A stretch of 64,000 nt of DNA from Nonomuraea montanisoli (GTDB lineage: Bacteria; Actinomycetota; Actinomycetes; Streptosporangiales; Streptosporangiaceae), in the NCBI RefSeq assembly GCF_013363975.1, contig NZ_JABWGN010000018.1, forward strand, positions 1 through 64,000, written 5' to 3'. Both the position numbers and the translations under genes were made by a program. This document shows, piece by piece, positions 33,907 through 42,579 of the stretch. The stretch's first letter is position 1. Each line of letters begins with the position of its first letter. Under the pieces are notes generated by a model. That model saw nothing but the letters and a program-made list of their open reading frames with translations. It did no database searches and was not told the DNA's origin.

Positions 33907-36900
33907 TCAGGCCGGGTACGGCATCGGCTCCACGTCCAGCTCGCGCATCCGCTCGGCGTACAGGTGGTAGCGCCGGCGCGCGTCGCCGCGCCGCCCGGCC
34001 CGGTCGAGCACGCGGACCAGCCCGAGGTGGGCGCGCTCGTCGTAGGGGTCGCGTTCGAGCAGCCGCAGCCAGTAGCGGGCCGCCTCGTCGTGACGGCCCC
34101 GGCGGGCGCGCTCGTCGGCGAGCCGGGCCGCGGCCTGCACGTACGCGTGCCGGGCCTGCTCGCGCAGCCCCACGGCCCAGTCGGCGTACGGGTCCTCCTC
34201 GCAGAAGTCGCCCCCGTACGCGGCCTCGGCGGCGGCCCAGCGTTCCAGCGCCTCCGCCTCCCGGCCGGCCTGGTCGAGCCGCGCGGCGGCGGCCACCAGC
34301 CCGAGGAAGCGTTCGACGTCCACCTCGACATGGGCCAGGTCCAGCCGCAGCGCCCCCTCGTCGGAGACGACGACGTCGTCCGGCGGGCGCTCGTGCGCCG
34401 GGTCGAGGACCGCGCGGAGCGTGGAGACCATGACGTTCAGCCGCTTCAGCCCGACGGCGTCGTCCTCCTGGCCGGGCCAGAGGACCTCGACCAGCCGTTC
34501 GCGGCCGACCGGACCGCCGCGCCGGCTGACCAGGATCTTCAGCAGGTCGCGGGCCTTGCGTGACTGCCAGGCCGAGCGCGGCACGGGCACGGAGTCACGC
34601 AGCACCCGGAACGTGCCCATCGTCTCCACCACCAGCCGGCCCGCCGGGGCGGGGACGCGCCGGGCCAGCAGGGCGTCGACGCGGTCGTCGAGCGCGCGGC
34701 AGCCGATGGCGTGCATGCGCTCCCTGACCTCCGCCGCCACCCGGGCCGCCGCCACCCGGGCCGCCTCCGCCTCGCCGGCCGCGCCCTGGGCCGGCTCCGC
34801 CCCCGTCAGCTCGGCCCGTACCAGCTCGGCCCTGGCCAGCCCGACCGGGTCGCGCAGCTCCGACCAGCGGCGCACCGCCTCGGCCGCGAGCAGGGGGTCG
34901 CCGTCCAGCTCGGCGCGCAGCTCCGCGGCCTCGGCCAGGGCCGCGTGGTCGCGGCGGCTCCCGGCCACCCGCTCCGCCTCGTCCAGCAGCCCCCGCGCCT
35001 CCTGCGGCCGCCCGCCCGCGAGCGCCACCCGGGCCGCGGCCAGCCGGGCCTCCACCCCGGCCATGCCCTCGGCGAGCCGCAGCGCCTCCTTGGCCACCCG
35101 CGCCGCCTCCTCCGGATCGTCCGCCGCGAGGAGCACGGCCAGCTCGTTCAGCGCGTGCGACAGCTCCTGCACCTCGCCGGAGCCGGCGGCGTCGGCCACC
35201 ACCCGCCGGTAGAGCGTGATCGCCGACGCCCGGTCGCCGCGCAGCGCGTGCACGTCGGCCAGCCGGACCAGCCCGTACGCGACGAAGCGCGACCCCATCG
35301 CCTCCCACCGGGCCACCGCGTCGGCGGCGTCCACGGCCGCCTCCTCCAGCCGTCCGAGCGCGATGAGCGCCTTGGCCCGGTTCGCCACGTTCAAGGCGGC
35401 ATACGGGGCGAACGCCACCAGATCCGACAGCCGCCCGGCGATCTCCGTCTCCTCCAGCGCCTCCGCGTAGGCCCCCTCGTCGAGGTGGCGGGAGGCGCGG
35501 TTGGCGCGGATCCGGATGAGCTGGGCGATGTCGCCCGCCCGTTCGGCGTACTCCAAAGCCCGGAGGTAGTGGGCGTCGTTGGCCCGCCGGTCGCCGTCGA
35601 GCGCGGCGAGCATGGCCAGCACGGTGTTGGCGGCGGCCAGCGCCCCCGGGTCGCCCAGCGCGCCGGCCTGCTCCAGCGCCCGGTCCGCCAGCTCCGCGCA
35701 GCCCGCCCGGTCGCCCTTCAGCCACAGCACCGACGCCGACGCCGCGGCGCAGGCGGCCGCGTCCTCCGGCGGCGTGCCCCACGCGGCGCCCCGGCCGTAC
35801 ATCGCCAGGGCCGCGTCCAGGTCGCCGCGCAAGTGATCGACGAGCCCGAGCCGCCGGGCCACGAACGCGTCGAACGCCGGACCCTCCGCCACCTGCGACA
35901 GCAGCTCGCGGGCCCGGGTCCAGTCGCCGCGGTTCTGCTCGGCGACCCCGGCCAGCCGCAGCATCTCGGGGGAGCGCCGGGTCGCCTCGGGCAGCAGCGC
36001 GAGCGCCGCGATCACATCGTCGCCGCGCTCGGCCAGCCGCCGGCCGTACGTGCCGAGCAGCGAGAGGACGAGCGGGGCATGGCCGGTGTCCACGGCGGCG
36101 CGCAGGGCGGCCTCGGGCCGGTCGTGCTCGGCGTACCAGCGGGCGGCCACGGCGGCGACGTCGTGGGCCTCGTGCCGGTCCAGCGGCGCGTGCCGTACCA
36201 GCACGTGCCGGCTCGTCGCGGTCAGCCGGTGGCCGTCCGGCCCGACGTCGAGGAACAGCCCGCGGCCGGCCAGCGCGGCGAGCGTGTCCGGCGGCGCGCC
36301 GAGCGCGGTGGCCAGGCCGTCGGCCAGCACGGGCAGGACCGTCGCCGCCCGCAGCAGCTCGCGCATGGCGGACGGCAGGTCGCGGAACGCCGCGAGCGTC
36401 AGCCGTTCGAGCGTGGCCGAGGTGGCCGCCAGAGCGGCGGCCGTGCGCCGCCACTCGGCCGGGTCCGTGCGGGCGAGCGCGTCGAGGGCGGCCTGGACCG
36501 CGGCCGGCCAGCCGCCGCACGCCTCGTGCAGCGTCCCGGCGAGCGCGGCCCCCGGCTCGCCCAGCCGCGCACGGGCCCATGCGGCGGTCTCGTCCGGCAT
36601 GAGCGCCAGATCGGAGGCGTCGAAGGCCAGCACCTCGTGGTCCTGGCGCAGCCGCGCCGTCGGGAACGGCAGGGGAGAGCGCGAGGCCGTCACCACGTGC
36701 AGATGGCGCGGAGCGGCCCGCACCAGCGTCTCCACGTACCTGATCGAGCCGGGGGAGCCCGCGATCACGTCCAGGCCGTCGAGCACCAGGGCCAGGCCGC
36801 GCCGCAGCCGTGCCGACAGCGCCTCGGCCAGCGCGCCCGCCAGCGCCGCGGCCCGCGACAGCTCGTCGGCGTCGGGCCCGAGCGGCGCCCCCGCGGCGGC

Positions 36901-37149
36901 GGCCAGCTCGGCCGGCAGGCCGGGGACGGCGGCCGCGAGGGCCCCGGCCAGCGCTCCGGCGAGAACCGGCAGGTCACGGTCCGCGGGGCCGAGCCGGTGG
37001 AGCACGCCGCCGACGGCCTCGCTCCAACCGGATAAGGCGAGGGACTTGCCGTAGCCCGTGGCGGCCACCAGAGTGGTGAGCCTGTGCGTCAGCGCCCCGT
37101 CGAGCCGCCGGTCGAGGGCGGGACGGGGCTGCACCCAGCCTCGTTCCAC
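33907..37149 (-). CDS. MalT-like ATPase fused to a SARP/BTAD DNA-binding region
   Basis: A 1080-aa regulator. The N-terminal STAND ATPase has Walker A ATGYGKSLAL (about residue 30) and Walker B-like LALVLDGLDVI. The large centre is TPR-rich. From about 836 an OmpR-like winged helix follows (MGTFRVLRDSVPVPRSAW; KARDLLKILVSRRGG; RERLVEVLWPG), then a BTAD domain (about 940-1075). This is the reverse of the usual SARP order, where BTAD is N-terminal, and is known for MalT-type fusions. It probably activates a pathway under control of a small ligand. The universal stress gene is divergent from it. Confidence 0.92.
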   Translation of the reverse strand: MERGWVQPRPALDRRLDGALTHRLTTLVAATGYGKSLALSGWSEAVGGVLHRLGPADRDLPVLAGALAGALAAAVPGLPAELAAAAGAPLGPDADELSRAAALAGALAEALSARLRRGLALVLDGLDVIAGSPGSIRYVETLVRAAPRHLHVVTASRSPLPFPTARLRQDHEVLAFDASDLALMPDETAAWARARLGEPGAALAGTLHEACGGWPAAVQAALDALARTDPAEWRRTAAALAATSATLERLTLAAFRDLPSAMRELLRAATVLPVLADGLATALGAPPDTLAALAGRGLFLDVGPDGHRLTATSRHVLVRHAPLDRHEAHDVAAVAARWYAEHDRPEAALRAAVDTGHAPLVLSLLGTYGRRLAERGDDVIAALALLPEATRRSPEMLRLAGVAEQNRGDWTRARELLSQVAEGPAFDAFVARRLGLVDHLRGDLDAALAMYGRGAAWGTPPEDAAACAAASASVLWLKGDRAGCAELADRALEQAGALGDPGALAAANTVLAMLAALDGDRRANDAHYLRALEYAERAGDIAQLIRIRANRASRHLDEGAYAEALEETEIAGRLSDLVAFAPYAALNVANRAKALIALGRLEEAAVDAADAVARWEAMGSRFVAYGLVRLADVHALRGDRASAITLYRRVVADAAGSGEVQELSHALNELAVLLAADDPEEAARVAKEALRLAEGMAGVEARLAAARVALAGGRPQEARGLLDEAERVAGSRRDHAALAEAAELRAELDGDPLLAAEAVRRWSELRDPVGLARAELVRAELTGAEPAQGAAGEAEAARVAAARVAAEVRERMHAIGCRALDDRVDALLARRVPAPAGRLVVETMGTFRVLRDSVPVPRSAWQSRKARDLLKILVSRRGGPVGRERLVEVLWPGQEDDAVGLKRLNVMVSTLRAVLDPAHERPPDDVVVSDEGALRLDLAHVEVDVERFLGLVAAAARLDQAGREAEALERWAAAEAAYGGDFCEEDPYADWAVGLREQARHAYVQAAARLADERARRGRHDEAARYWLRLLERDPYDERAHLGLVRVLDRAGRRGDARRRYHLYAERMRELDVEPMPYPA

Positions 37150-37232
37150 CCCCGCATGCTACGCCCCGGGGTAGCGGGCAACTCCAGAGTTCGCAAAGTG
37201 CCACCTTCAGGTAACCGGCGGCAAGGAGCAAT

Positions 37233-37781
37233 ATGGTCGAGTACCCCTTCGAGGAGGGTGCCGTGGATCATGACCTGCCCGGCGGGCCGAGGCTGATCGT
37301 GGGGGTCGACGAGACCCCGGCCTCGCGCTGGGCCCTGGCGTGGGCCATCGGAGCCGCCCGGCTGCACCGGATGGCGCTCGTCGCGGTGCACGTCAGCCGC
37401 GCGCCGGTCCACCCGTTCCCCGAGGCGCTGCCGGTGCAGCAGGCGCTGCGCGCGGGGGAGGAGGCGCGCTGCGCGGAGATCGTCGCGGGGGTGTTCGAGG
37501 ACGTGGCGGGCGGCATGCCGGAGGACCTCGCCACCGTCGTGGTCGGCCGCGTCGGCGACCCCGGCTACCACCTGGTGGACATCGCCCGCGAAGGCGACCT
37601 GCTGGTCCTCGGGCGCAGCCGGCGCGGGCTGCTCAGCCGCATGCTCCTGCCGTCCACCAGCATGTACTGCGCGCGCCACGCCAGGACCACGGTCGTCATC
37701 GTGCAGCAGCCGTCGCCGCCGGACGAGCCGGAGCTGTCGGGGGAGCGGGCCAGGCGCTTCTGGACCCGCAAGCACTTCTAG
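37233..37781 (+). CDS. universal stress protein (UspA family)
   Basis: A 182-aa single-domain Usp. It has the fold start RLIVGVDETPASRWALAWA with the Asp at strand 1, and VAVHVSRAP. The ATP-type loop is present in altered form: VLGRSRRGLLSRMLLPSTS for G-x2-G-x9-G-S/T. ATG 37233 follows AAGGAG by five bases. It overlaps the convergent MocR gene by sharing the CTAG stop. Expected to bind nucleotide and to help under stress or dormancy; no partner is shown. Confidence 0.88.
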   Translation: MVEYPFEEGAVDHDLPGGPRLIVGVDETPASRWALAWAIGAARLHRMALVAVHVSRAPVHPFPEALPVQQALRAGEEARCAEIVAGVFEDVAGGMPEDLATVVVGRVGDPGYHLVDIAREGDLLVLGRSRRGLLSRMLLPSTSMYCARHARTTVVIVQQPSPPDEPELSGERARRFWTRKHF

Positions 37782-39181
37782 CCCTGGTCCCGCAGGGGCG
37801 CTTGGTCTTGCAGGGATGTTCGGAGGAGGCGCAGGCCGGTCGGGATGTCCGGCTGCCGGATCGCGCCGTAGCCCAGGACCAGTCCGGACAGCGCGGGGGG
37901 CTCCGCGCAGTACGCGTCGAGCCGTTCCACCGCCAGCCCGGGCGCCGGCCGTACCGACACGCCGGGGGAGAGCCGGGCACAGAGGTGCAGACCCGCGACC
38001 GACGGCACCGGGCGCAGCCGCTCGTCGCGCTCCAGCGCGGCGCTGATCAGCGCGTGGCGGGCGGCGTACTCACGGGTCGCCTTCCTGATGTGGCGCGCCA
38101 GCAGCCCCTCGTCGATGAAGCGGGCCAGCGCGGCCTGCGTGGGCAGCGACCCGTGCCAGTCGGTGAGCTGCTTGGCGGCGCGCAGCGCCGCCGCCAGCGA
38201 GGCCGGCGCGACCAGGAAGCCCAGCCGAAGCGCGGGCAGCAGCGTCTTGGAGAACGAGCCCACGTACACCACCCGGCCCGCGCGGTCGAGGCTCTGCAGC
38301 GGCTCCAGCGGGCGGTCCCCGAAGCGGAACTCGCTGTCGTAGTCGTCCTCGACCACCACCGCGCGGCGCCGCTCGGCCCACGCCAGCAGCGCCGTGCGCC
38401 GCGCCAGCGACATGGGCGTACCGAGCGGGAACTGGTGGGACGGCGTCACGTACACGAGCCGGACCCCGTTCGGGATGGCGGAGACGTCGATGCCCTCGTC
38501 GTCCACCGGCACGCCGACGACCCGGGCGCCGAGCGAGCGGAACAGCAGCCGGGCCGGCGGGTAGCCCGGCTCCTCGACCGCCACGCACGCGCCCGGCTCG
38601 ATCAGGACGCGTCCGACGAGGTCGAGCGCCTGCTGCGCGCCGTTGGTGATCAGCACGTCCTCCGCGCCCGCCCGTACGGAACGGCTGACGCCGATGTGCC
38701 GCGAGATCGCCTCCCGCAGGCCCTCGTGGCCCGCCGGGTCGCCGTAGCCCGGGGTGATCGCGCTCACGCGCAGCTCGCGGGCCACCAGCCTGCGCCAGGT
38801 CTCCATCGGGAACAGCCGGGGATCCGGCACCCCGGCCCGGAAGTCGTACCGCGCGGGGGACATGGGCGTCGCGGCGGGCGGCATGGAGCGCCACAGGGCG
38901 CGCGGCAGCACCACGCCCCGGGGCGCGGCACGCCCGCGCACGGGCTCCGCCGCCACGAACGTGCCCGCGCCGGCCCGCCCCACCAGGAAGCCGTCGGCGA
39001 CGAGCCGGTCGTAGGCGACGGCGACGGTGTTGCGGGAGATCTCCAGGCGCCGCGCCAGCTCCCGCGTCGGCGGCAGCCGCTCCCCGGAGCGCAGGCGGCC
39101 GTCGAGCACGGCCTCCAGGAGCTGCCGGTAGACCTGTGCGGCCAGGTCACCCCGGCCGGTCAGCGTGACATGAACCTCCAT
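37778..39181 (-). CDS. MocR/PdxR-type GntR regulator with aminotransferase domain
   Basis: A 467-aa fusion. The GntR winged helix (about 1-75) reads LAAQVYRQLLEAVLDGRL, then ERLPPTRELARRLEISRNTVAVAYDRL. The aminotransferase class I-like domain (about 100-460) contains the PLP Lys in YVGSFSKTLLPALRLGF and the Asp in VVVEDDYDSEFRFG. PdxR-type members sense PLP; others sense amino compounds. It is divergent from the AhpD-like gene, and the region between them carries palindromic sites, so it probably controls that transcript. No pdxST is in the window. Confidence 0.92.
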   Translation of the reverse strand: MEVHVTLTGRGDLAAQVYRQLLEAVLDGRLRSGERLPPTRELARRLEISRNTVAVAYDRLVADGFLVGRAGAGTFVAAEPVRGRAAPRGVVLPRALWRSMPPAATPMSPARYDFRAGVPDPRLFPMETWRRLVARELRVSAITPGYGDPAGHEGLREAISRHIGVSRSVRAGAEDVLITNGAQQALDLVGRVLIEPGACVAVEEPGYPPARLLFRSLGARVVGVPVDDEGIDVSAIPNGVRLVYVTPSHQFPLGTPMSLARRTALLAWAERRRAVVVEDDYDSEFRFGDRPLEPLQSLDRAGRVVYVGSFSKTLLPALRLGFLVAPASLAAALRAAKQLTDWHGSLPTQAALARFIDEGLLARHIRKATREYAARHALISAALERDERLRPVPSVAGLHLCARLSPGVSVRPAPGLAVERLDAYCAEPPALSGLVLGYGAIRQPDIPTGLRLLRTSLQDQAPLRDQG

Positions 39182-39206
39182 GCCGCCCCCTCTTGCTGGA
39201 CCGCGC

Positions 39207-39247
39207 TTGGCCCAATCAGTTTGACAGAAATTGGAGCTTATATCGGG
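39207..39247. promoter_or_regulatory. divergent promoter region with CCAAT/ATTGG palindromes
   Basis: An AT-rich patch in an otherwise GC-rich region. TTGGCCCAA (39207-39215) is a palindrome, and CCAAT at 39212 pairs with ATTGG at 39230 across TTGACA (39221). MocR regulators commonly bind such repeated CCAAT-like half-sites between divergent starts (family knowledge). A consistent -35/-10 pair with correct spacing is not evident, so only the operator part is supported. Confidence 0.45.
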
Positions 39248-39273
39248 ACAAGGTGCTCATTAGGGTCGATGTC

Positions 39274-39723
39274 ATGACCGAACGCATGAACCTCGGCGCC
39301 CTCGCCGGAGAGGCATACCGCGCGATGGCCGGGCTCGACCGCTTCGTCGCGCAGAGCACCCTGCCCGCGCCGCTGCTGGAGCTCGTCCGGCTGCGCGCCA
39401 GCCAGATCAACGGATGCGTGTACTGCGTGGACATGCACAGCTCCGACGCCCTGCAGGCCGGCGAGAGCCACGCCCGCCTGCACGCCGTCGCCGTGTGGCG
39501 CGAGGCGCCCTTCTTCGACGAGCGGGAACGCGCCGCGCTGGCCTTCACCGAGGCCGCCACCCGCCTGTCCACGCACGACGTCACCGACGAGATCTGGGAC
39601 GAGGCCGCCCGGCACTTCGACGAGCAGCAGCTCGCCGCGCTGGTGGTCGCCGTGGCCACGATCAACGCCTGGAACCGCATGGGCGTGGCCACCCGCATGA
39701 CCCCCGAGTCGTACAAGGGCTGA
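39274..39723 (+). CDS. AhpD-like carboxymuconolactone decarboxylase-family protein
   Basis: A 149-aa alkylhydroperoxidase-D-type protein. The redox pair is in INGCVYCVDMHSSDA (C-x-x-C followed by H), with LVRLRASQ before it. CMD-fold proteins with C-V-Y-C-V-D-M-H are found in AhpD-like peroxidases. ATG 39274 starts the family-typical MxLGALAGEAYRAM; an upstream open frame from 39193 would cross the promoter. It lies four bases before the MFS gene, which suggests an operon under the MocR regulator. Confidence 0.9.
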   Translation: MTERMNLGALAGEAYRAMAGLDRFVAQSTLPAPLLELVRLRASQINGCVYCVDMHSSDALQAGESHARLHAVAVWREAPFFDERERAALAFTEAATRLSTHDVTDEIWDEAARHFDEQQLAALVVAVATINAWNRMGVATRMTPESYKG

Positions 39724-39726
39724 CCC

Positions 39727-41067
39727 GTGCGTCCGGACCCCAGGACCTCCGCCCCCCCGAACCGCAGAACCTTCGCCCGCTGCCTGAGCCTCCGGACCTT
39801 CGCCCGCCCTTCGGCACGCCCCTCGGCACGCCTTTCGGCACGCTTTGAAGTGGGGACCTCGGCACGCCCCGAGCTCAGGGTTCTGACCGCCGCCCAGCTC
39901 GTCGCCTCGACCGGCGACGGCGCGTACATCGTCACCTCGGCCCTGTACTTCACCGGCGTCGTCGGCATGTCGCCCGCGCAGGTCGGCGTTGGGCTCACGC
40001 TCGGCTGGGCGGTCGGCGCGGTCGCCGGGGTCCCGCTCGGCCACCTGGCCGACCGGCGCGGCCCGCGCGGCGTCGCCGTGGTCCTGGCCCTCGCCACCGC
40101 CGTGGCGGTCGCCTCGTTCGTCCTGGTCCGGTCGTTCGCGCCGTTCGTGGTGGTCGTCTGCGCGTACGGTGCCGCGCAGACCGGGCTGTCGGCCGCCCGC
40201 CAGGCCTTGCTCGCCGGCCTCGTCGACACCGCGAGCCGGACCCGCGCGCGGGCGGCGCTCCAGTCCTCGCACAACGCCGGGCTGGCGGTCGGCGCCGCGC
40301 TGGGCGGGCTCGCCCTGCACCTGAACGTCCGGGAGGCGTATCTGACGGTGCTGCTGGCGGACGCGGCCTGCTTCGTGGTCGCCGCCCTGGTGCTGCTCCG
40401 GCTGCCGTCCGTGCCCGCGGCGCCGGTGTCGAGCGATCCCCGGATGGCGGTGCTGCGCGACCGGCCGTACGCGCTGGTGACGCTGATCAACACGGTCATG
40501 CTGCTGTACATGCCGATGCTCAGCCTGATCGTCCCGCTGTGGATCGCGCAGCGCACCGCCGCCCCCACCTGGACGGTGTCCGCGCTGCTGCTGGTCAACA
40601 CGGCCGGGGTGGTGCTGTTCCAGGTACGGGTCGCCCGGCGGATCCGCGGCCTGGCCGACGCCTCCTCCGCGGTACGGCTGGCCGGACTGGTCATGCTGGG
40701 AGCCTGCGGGGTGTTCGCGCTGTCGTCCTTCGGCTCGTCCCCCTGGTCGGCCGTGGCGGTGTTGCTGACCGGGGTGGGGCTCCAGGTGGCGGCCGAGCTG
40801 CTGCTGGCCTCCGGCTCCTGGGAGATCAGCTTCACGCTGGCCCCGGACGACAAGCAGGGGCAGTACCAGGGGTTCTTCGGCAGCGGCACGGCGGTGGCCC
40901 GCATGCTCGGTCCGGCGCTGCTGACGACGCTGGTGATGGGGTGGGGGACTCTTGGGTGGGTGGCCTTGGGGCTGGTCTTCGTGGGAGCGGGGGCGGCGAT
41001 GCCGCCGGCCGTACGGTGGGCGCGGCGACGAGCGACGGTGGACGGCGCCGGCGCGCTGCCGAGATGA
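39727..41067 (+). CDS. MFS transporter
   Basis: A 446-aa (or about 405-aa) major-facilitator protein with twelve hydrophobic segments. GHLADRRGPRGVAVVL is the signature loop between helices 2 and 3. It starts four bases after the AhpD gene. The first 40 residues from GTG 39727 are Arg/Ser/Ala repeats (tcggcacgc repeated in the DNA) and look non-native, so GTG 39850 may be the true start. It is likely an efflux pump; substrate unknown. Confidence 0.85.
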   Translation: MRPDPRTSAPPNRRTFARCLSLRTFARPSARPSARLSARFEVGTSARPELRVLTAAQLVASTGDGAYIVTSALYFTGVVGMSPAQVGVGLTLGWAVGAVAGVPLGHLADRRGPRGVAVVLALATAVAVASFVLVRSFAPFVVVVCAYGAAQTGLSAARQALLAGLVDTASRTRARAALQSSHNAGLAVGAALGGLALHLNVREAYLTVLLADAACFVVAALVLLRLPSVPAAPVSSDPRMAVLRDRPYALVTLINTVMLLYMPMLSLIVPLWIAQRTAAPTWTVSALLLVNTAGVVLFQVRVARRIRGLADASSAVRLAGLVMLGACGVFALSSFGSSPWSAVAVLLTGVGLQVAAELLLASGSWEISFTLAPDDKQGQYQGFFGSGTAVARMLGPALLTTLVMGWGTLGWVALGLVFVGAGAAMPPAVRWARRRATVDGAGALPR

Positions 41068-41342
41068 CGAGGCCCTGCGGAAATCACGAGATGACGACGC
41101 CCTGCGGAAATCATGAGTGAGATGGGAAAAACCCGCGCGCCATGCCCCCGCCAGATCCGATCATTGTCCAAGATGGGATGGGTAAGGCAGGTCTCACCTG
41201 CGCCGGCCTGGCCTTGCTTTGCACATTCCGTACATCTGGTTCGTGCGCGACACAGGGACCGCTGCGATCCCTTGCTAGGCTGCATGTCAACCGTTGGGTC
41301 TCACCCCGGCAGGTGAGGCCGTCGAAGAAGTGGGGTCACACC

Positions 41343-41462
41343 GTGAAGAAGCTGCTTGTTCTGGCGCTGGTCGCCCTTGGGGGGTTGCTGATCTGGCGCA
41401 AGGTGCAGGCTGACCGCGCCGAGCTCGATCTGTGGACCGAGGCCACCGGCAGCGAGAACTAA
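41343..41462 (+). CDS. DLW-39 family small membrane protein
   Basis: A 39-aa protein of exactly the family length. It has one membrane helix (KKLLVLALVALGGLLIWRKV) and the defining motif DLWTEAT near the C-terminus. GTG 41343 is 16 bases upstream-free of other starts. In actinomycetes these genes usually sit near tRNA-Ile/tRNA-Ala and gyrA (from memory), which agrees with the tRNA-Ala 760 bases on. Function unknown. Confidence 0.9.
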   Translation: MKKLLVLALVALGGLLIWRKVQADRAELDLWTEATGSEN

Positions 41463-41478
41463 CCGACCTGGCGAGGCG

Positions 41479-42207
41479 ATGAGTGACGTCGTCCCCATCA
41501 GACTGGCGTGCCTCGACCTGGCGGGCACAACAGTAGGTGACATCGCCATGGTGGAACGCGCCTTCGCTGAGGCGATCGCCACACAGGGCATCGTCCCCGG
41601 GACCGGTGCGTACGCGCGCGCCATGGTGCACGTACACCGGTCCCGGGGCTGCCCCAAGATCGATGTCTTCCGAGGGATCTTCCCCGACAACGAAGCCCAG
41701 GCACAGGCCGCCAACCTGACCTTCGAGCGCTCCTACGAGGGCGCCCTGGAGCGGGCCGGCCTCGTTCCCATGCCCGGAGTCGTCGAGGTCCTCGACAAGC
41801 TCCGCGGCTCCGGTCTCCGCCTCGCGCTCGTCACGGGCTTCAGCCGGACCACCCTGAGCCGCATCCTCAGCGTGCTCGGCTGGGACGACAAGATCGACCT
41901 CGCCATCTCCCCCGAGGACGCCGGCGGCCGCGGCCGCCCCTGGCCCGACATGATCCTGCACGCCGTGCTCCGGCTCGGCATCGAGGACGTCCGCCAGGTC
42001 GCCGTCATCGGCGACTCCGAGAGCGACATGCTCTCCGGCCGCCGTGCGGGCGCCTCGATCGTGGCGGGCGTCATGACGGGCGTCCACAGCCGCGAACGCC
42101 TCCTCAAGGGCGGCGCCACCCACATCCTCGACACGATCGCCGACTTCCCCAGCCTCATACTCAGCACAGACATGACCACGCACCACATAGGGACGCCGGG
42201 CCGGTAA
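41479..42207 (+). CDS. HAD-family phosphatase, phosphonatase-like
   Basis: A 242-aa HAD hydrolase. Motif I is ACLDLAGTTVG, with Asp nucleophile and the AGTT of phosphonatase-like members. Motif II is VTGFSRTTL, and motif IV is VIGDSESDMLSGRRAGASI. It hydrolyses a phosphate or C-P compound. The cap is helical (about 20-85) as in PhnX, but I do not see the Lys Schiff-base motif of true phosphonoacetaldehyde hydrolase, so the name is by similarity. The gene follows DLW-39 by 16 bases and precedes tRNA-Ala. Confidence 0.85.
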   Translation: MSDVVPIRLACLDLAGTTVGDIAMVERAFAEAIATQGIVPGTGAYARAMVHVHRSRGCPKIDVFRGIFPDNEAQAQAANLTFERSYEGALERAGLVPMPGVVEVLDKLRGSGLRLALVTGFSRTTLSRILSVLGWDDKIDLAISPEDAGGRGRPWPDMILHAVLRLGIEDVRQVAVIGDSESDMLSGRRAGASIVAGVMTGVHSRERLLKGGATHILDTIADFPSLILSTDMTTHHIGTPGR

Positions 42208-42221
42208 GCTATCTCGTCGAA

Positions 42222-42294
42222 GGGGCCTTAGCTCAGCTGGCAGAGCGCCTGCTTTGCAAGCAGGATGTCAGGAGTTCGAATCTCCTAGGCTCCA
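42222..42294 (+). tRNA. tRNA-Ala (UGC anticodon)
   Basis: A 73-base cloverleaf. The acceptor stem is GGGGCCT/AGGCTCC with a G-U pair, the D-arm GCTC...GAGC, and the anticodon arm CCTGC-TTTGCAA-GCAGG with TGC at 42255-42257. The T-arm AGGAG-TTCGAAT-CTCCT has the TTCGA motif, and the discriminator is A. CCA is not encoded. The 3' half is the att site of the integrated element downstream. Anticodon reads GCA/GCG alanine codons. Confidence 0.97.
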
Positions 42295-42295
42295 C
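42253..42295 (+). other. attL: 43-bp att core inside tRNA-Ala
   Basis: The 43 bases from the anticodon loop to the end of the acceptor stem plus C recur at 48978-49020 (one mismatch) and 50556-50598 (identical). This is the standard layout for tyrosine recombinases that rebuild the tRNA 3' end. The tRNA stays intact. TACAGC/TACAGT at 42347-42358 just inside the element are candidate arm-type sites. Confidence 0.92.
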
Positions 42296-42302
42296 CGCAG
42301 GT

Positions 42303-42338
42303 CAAAGGCCACTTCCCATGATCGGGGAGTGGCCTTTT
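42303..42338 (+). terminator. hairpin terminator for tRNA-Ala
   Basis: CAAAGGCCACT-TCCC pairs with GGGGAGTGGCCTTTT around an ATGATC loop, ending in TTTT. It was brought by the element, since the sequences after the other two att copies carry a different hairpin (about 49031-49068 and 50609-50642). Confidence 0.8.
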
Positions 42339-42579
42339 AGATCTTGTACAGCTACAGTCCCAGCCCAAGCCTCTCGATGTGCGCGTGAGTCTCGGATGTC
42401 GACGGTGGACTGTTTGGGTCGGCCAAGCATGCACCAGTCGCTGGCGGACGAACCGCGCCATCGGCGCCGTCAGAGTGGTAGATGCCCGCAGCTCACAGGC
42501 GGCGATCTAGAAGTTGTCGGAGGGTTCTGGCACCCTCGTCGAGAATGACGGTAAGCGTCAAGCATCGCCGAGGAGACCA

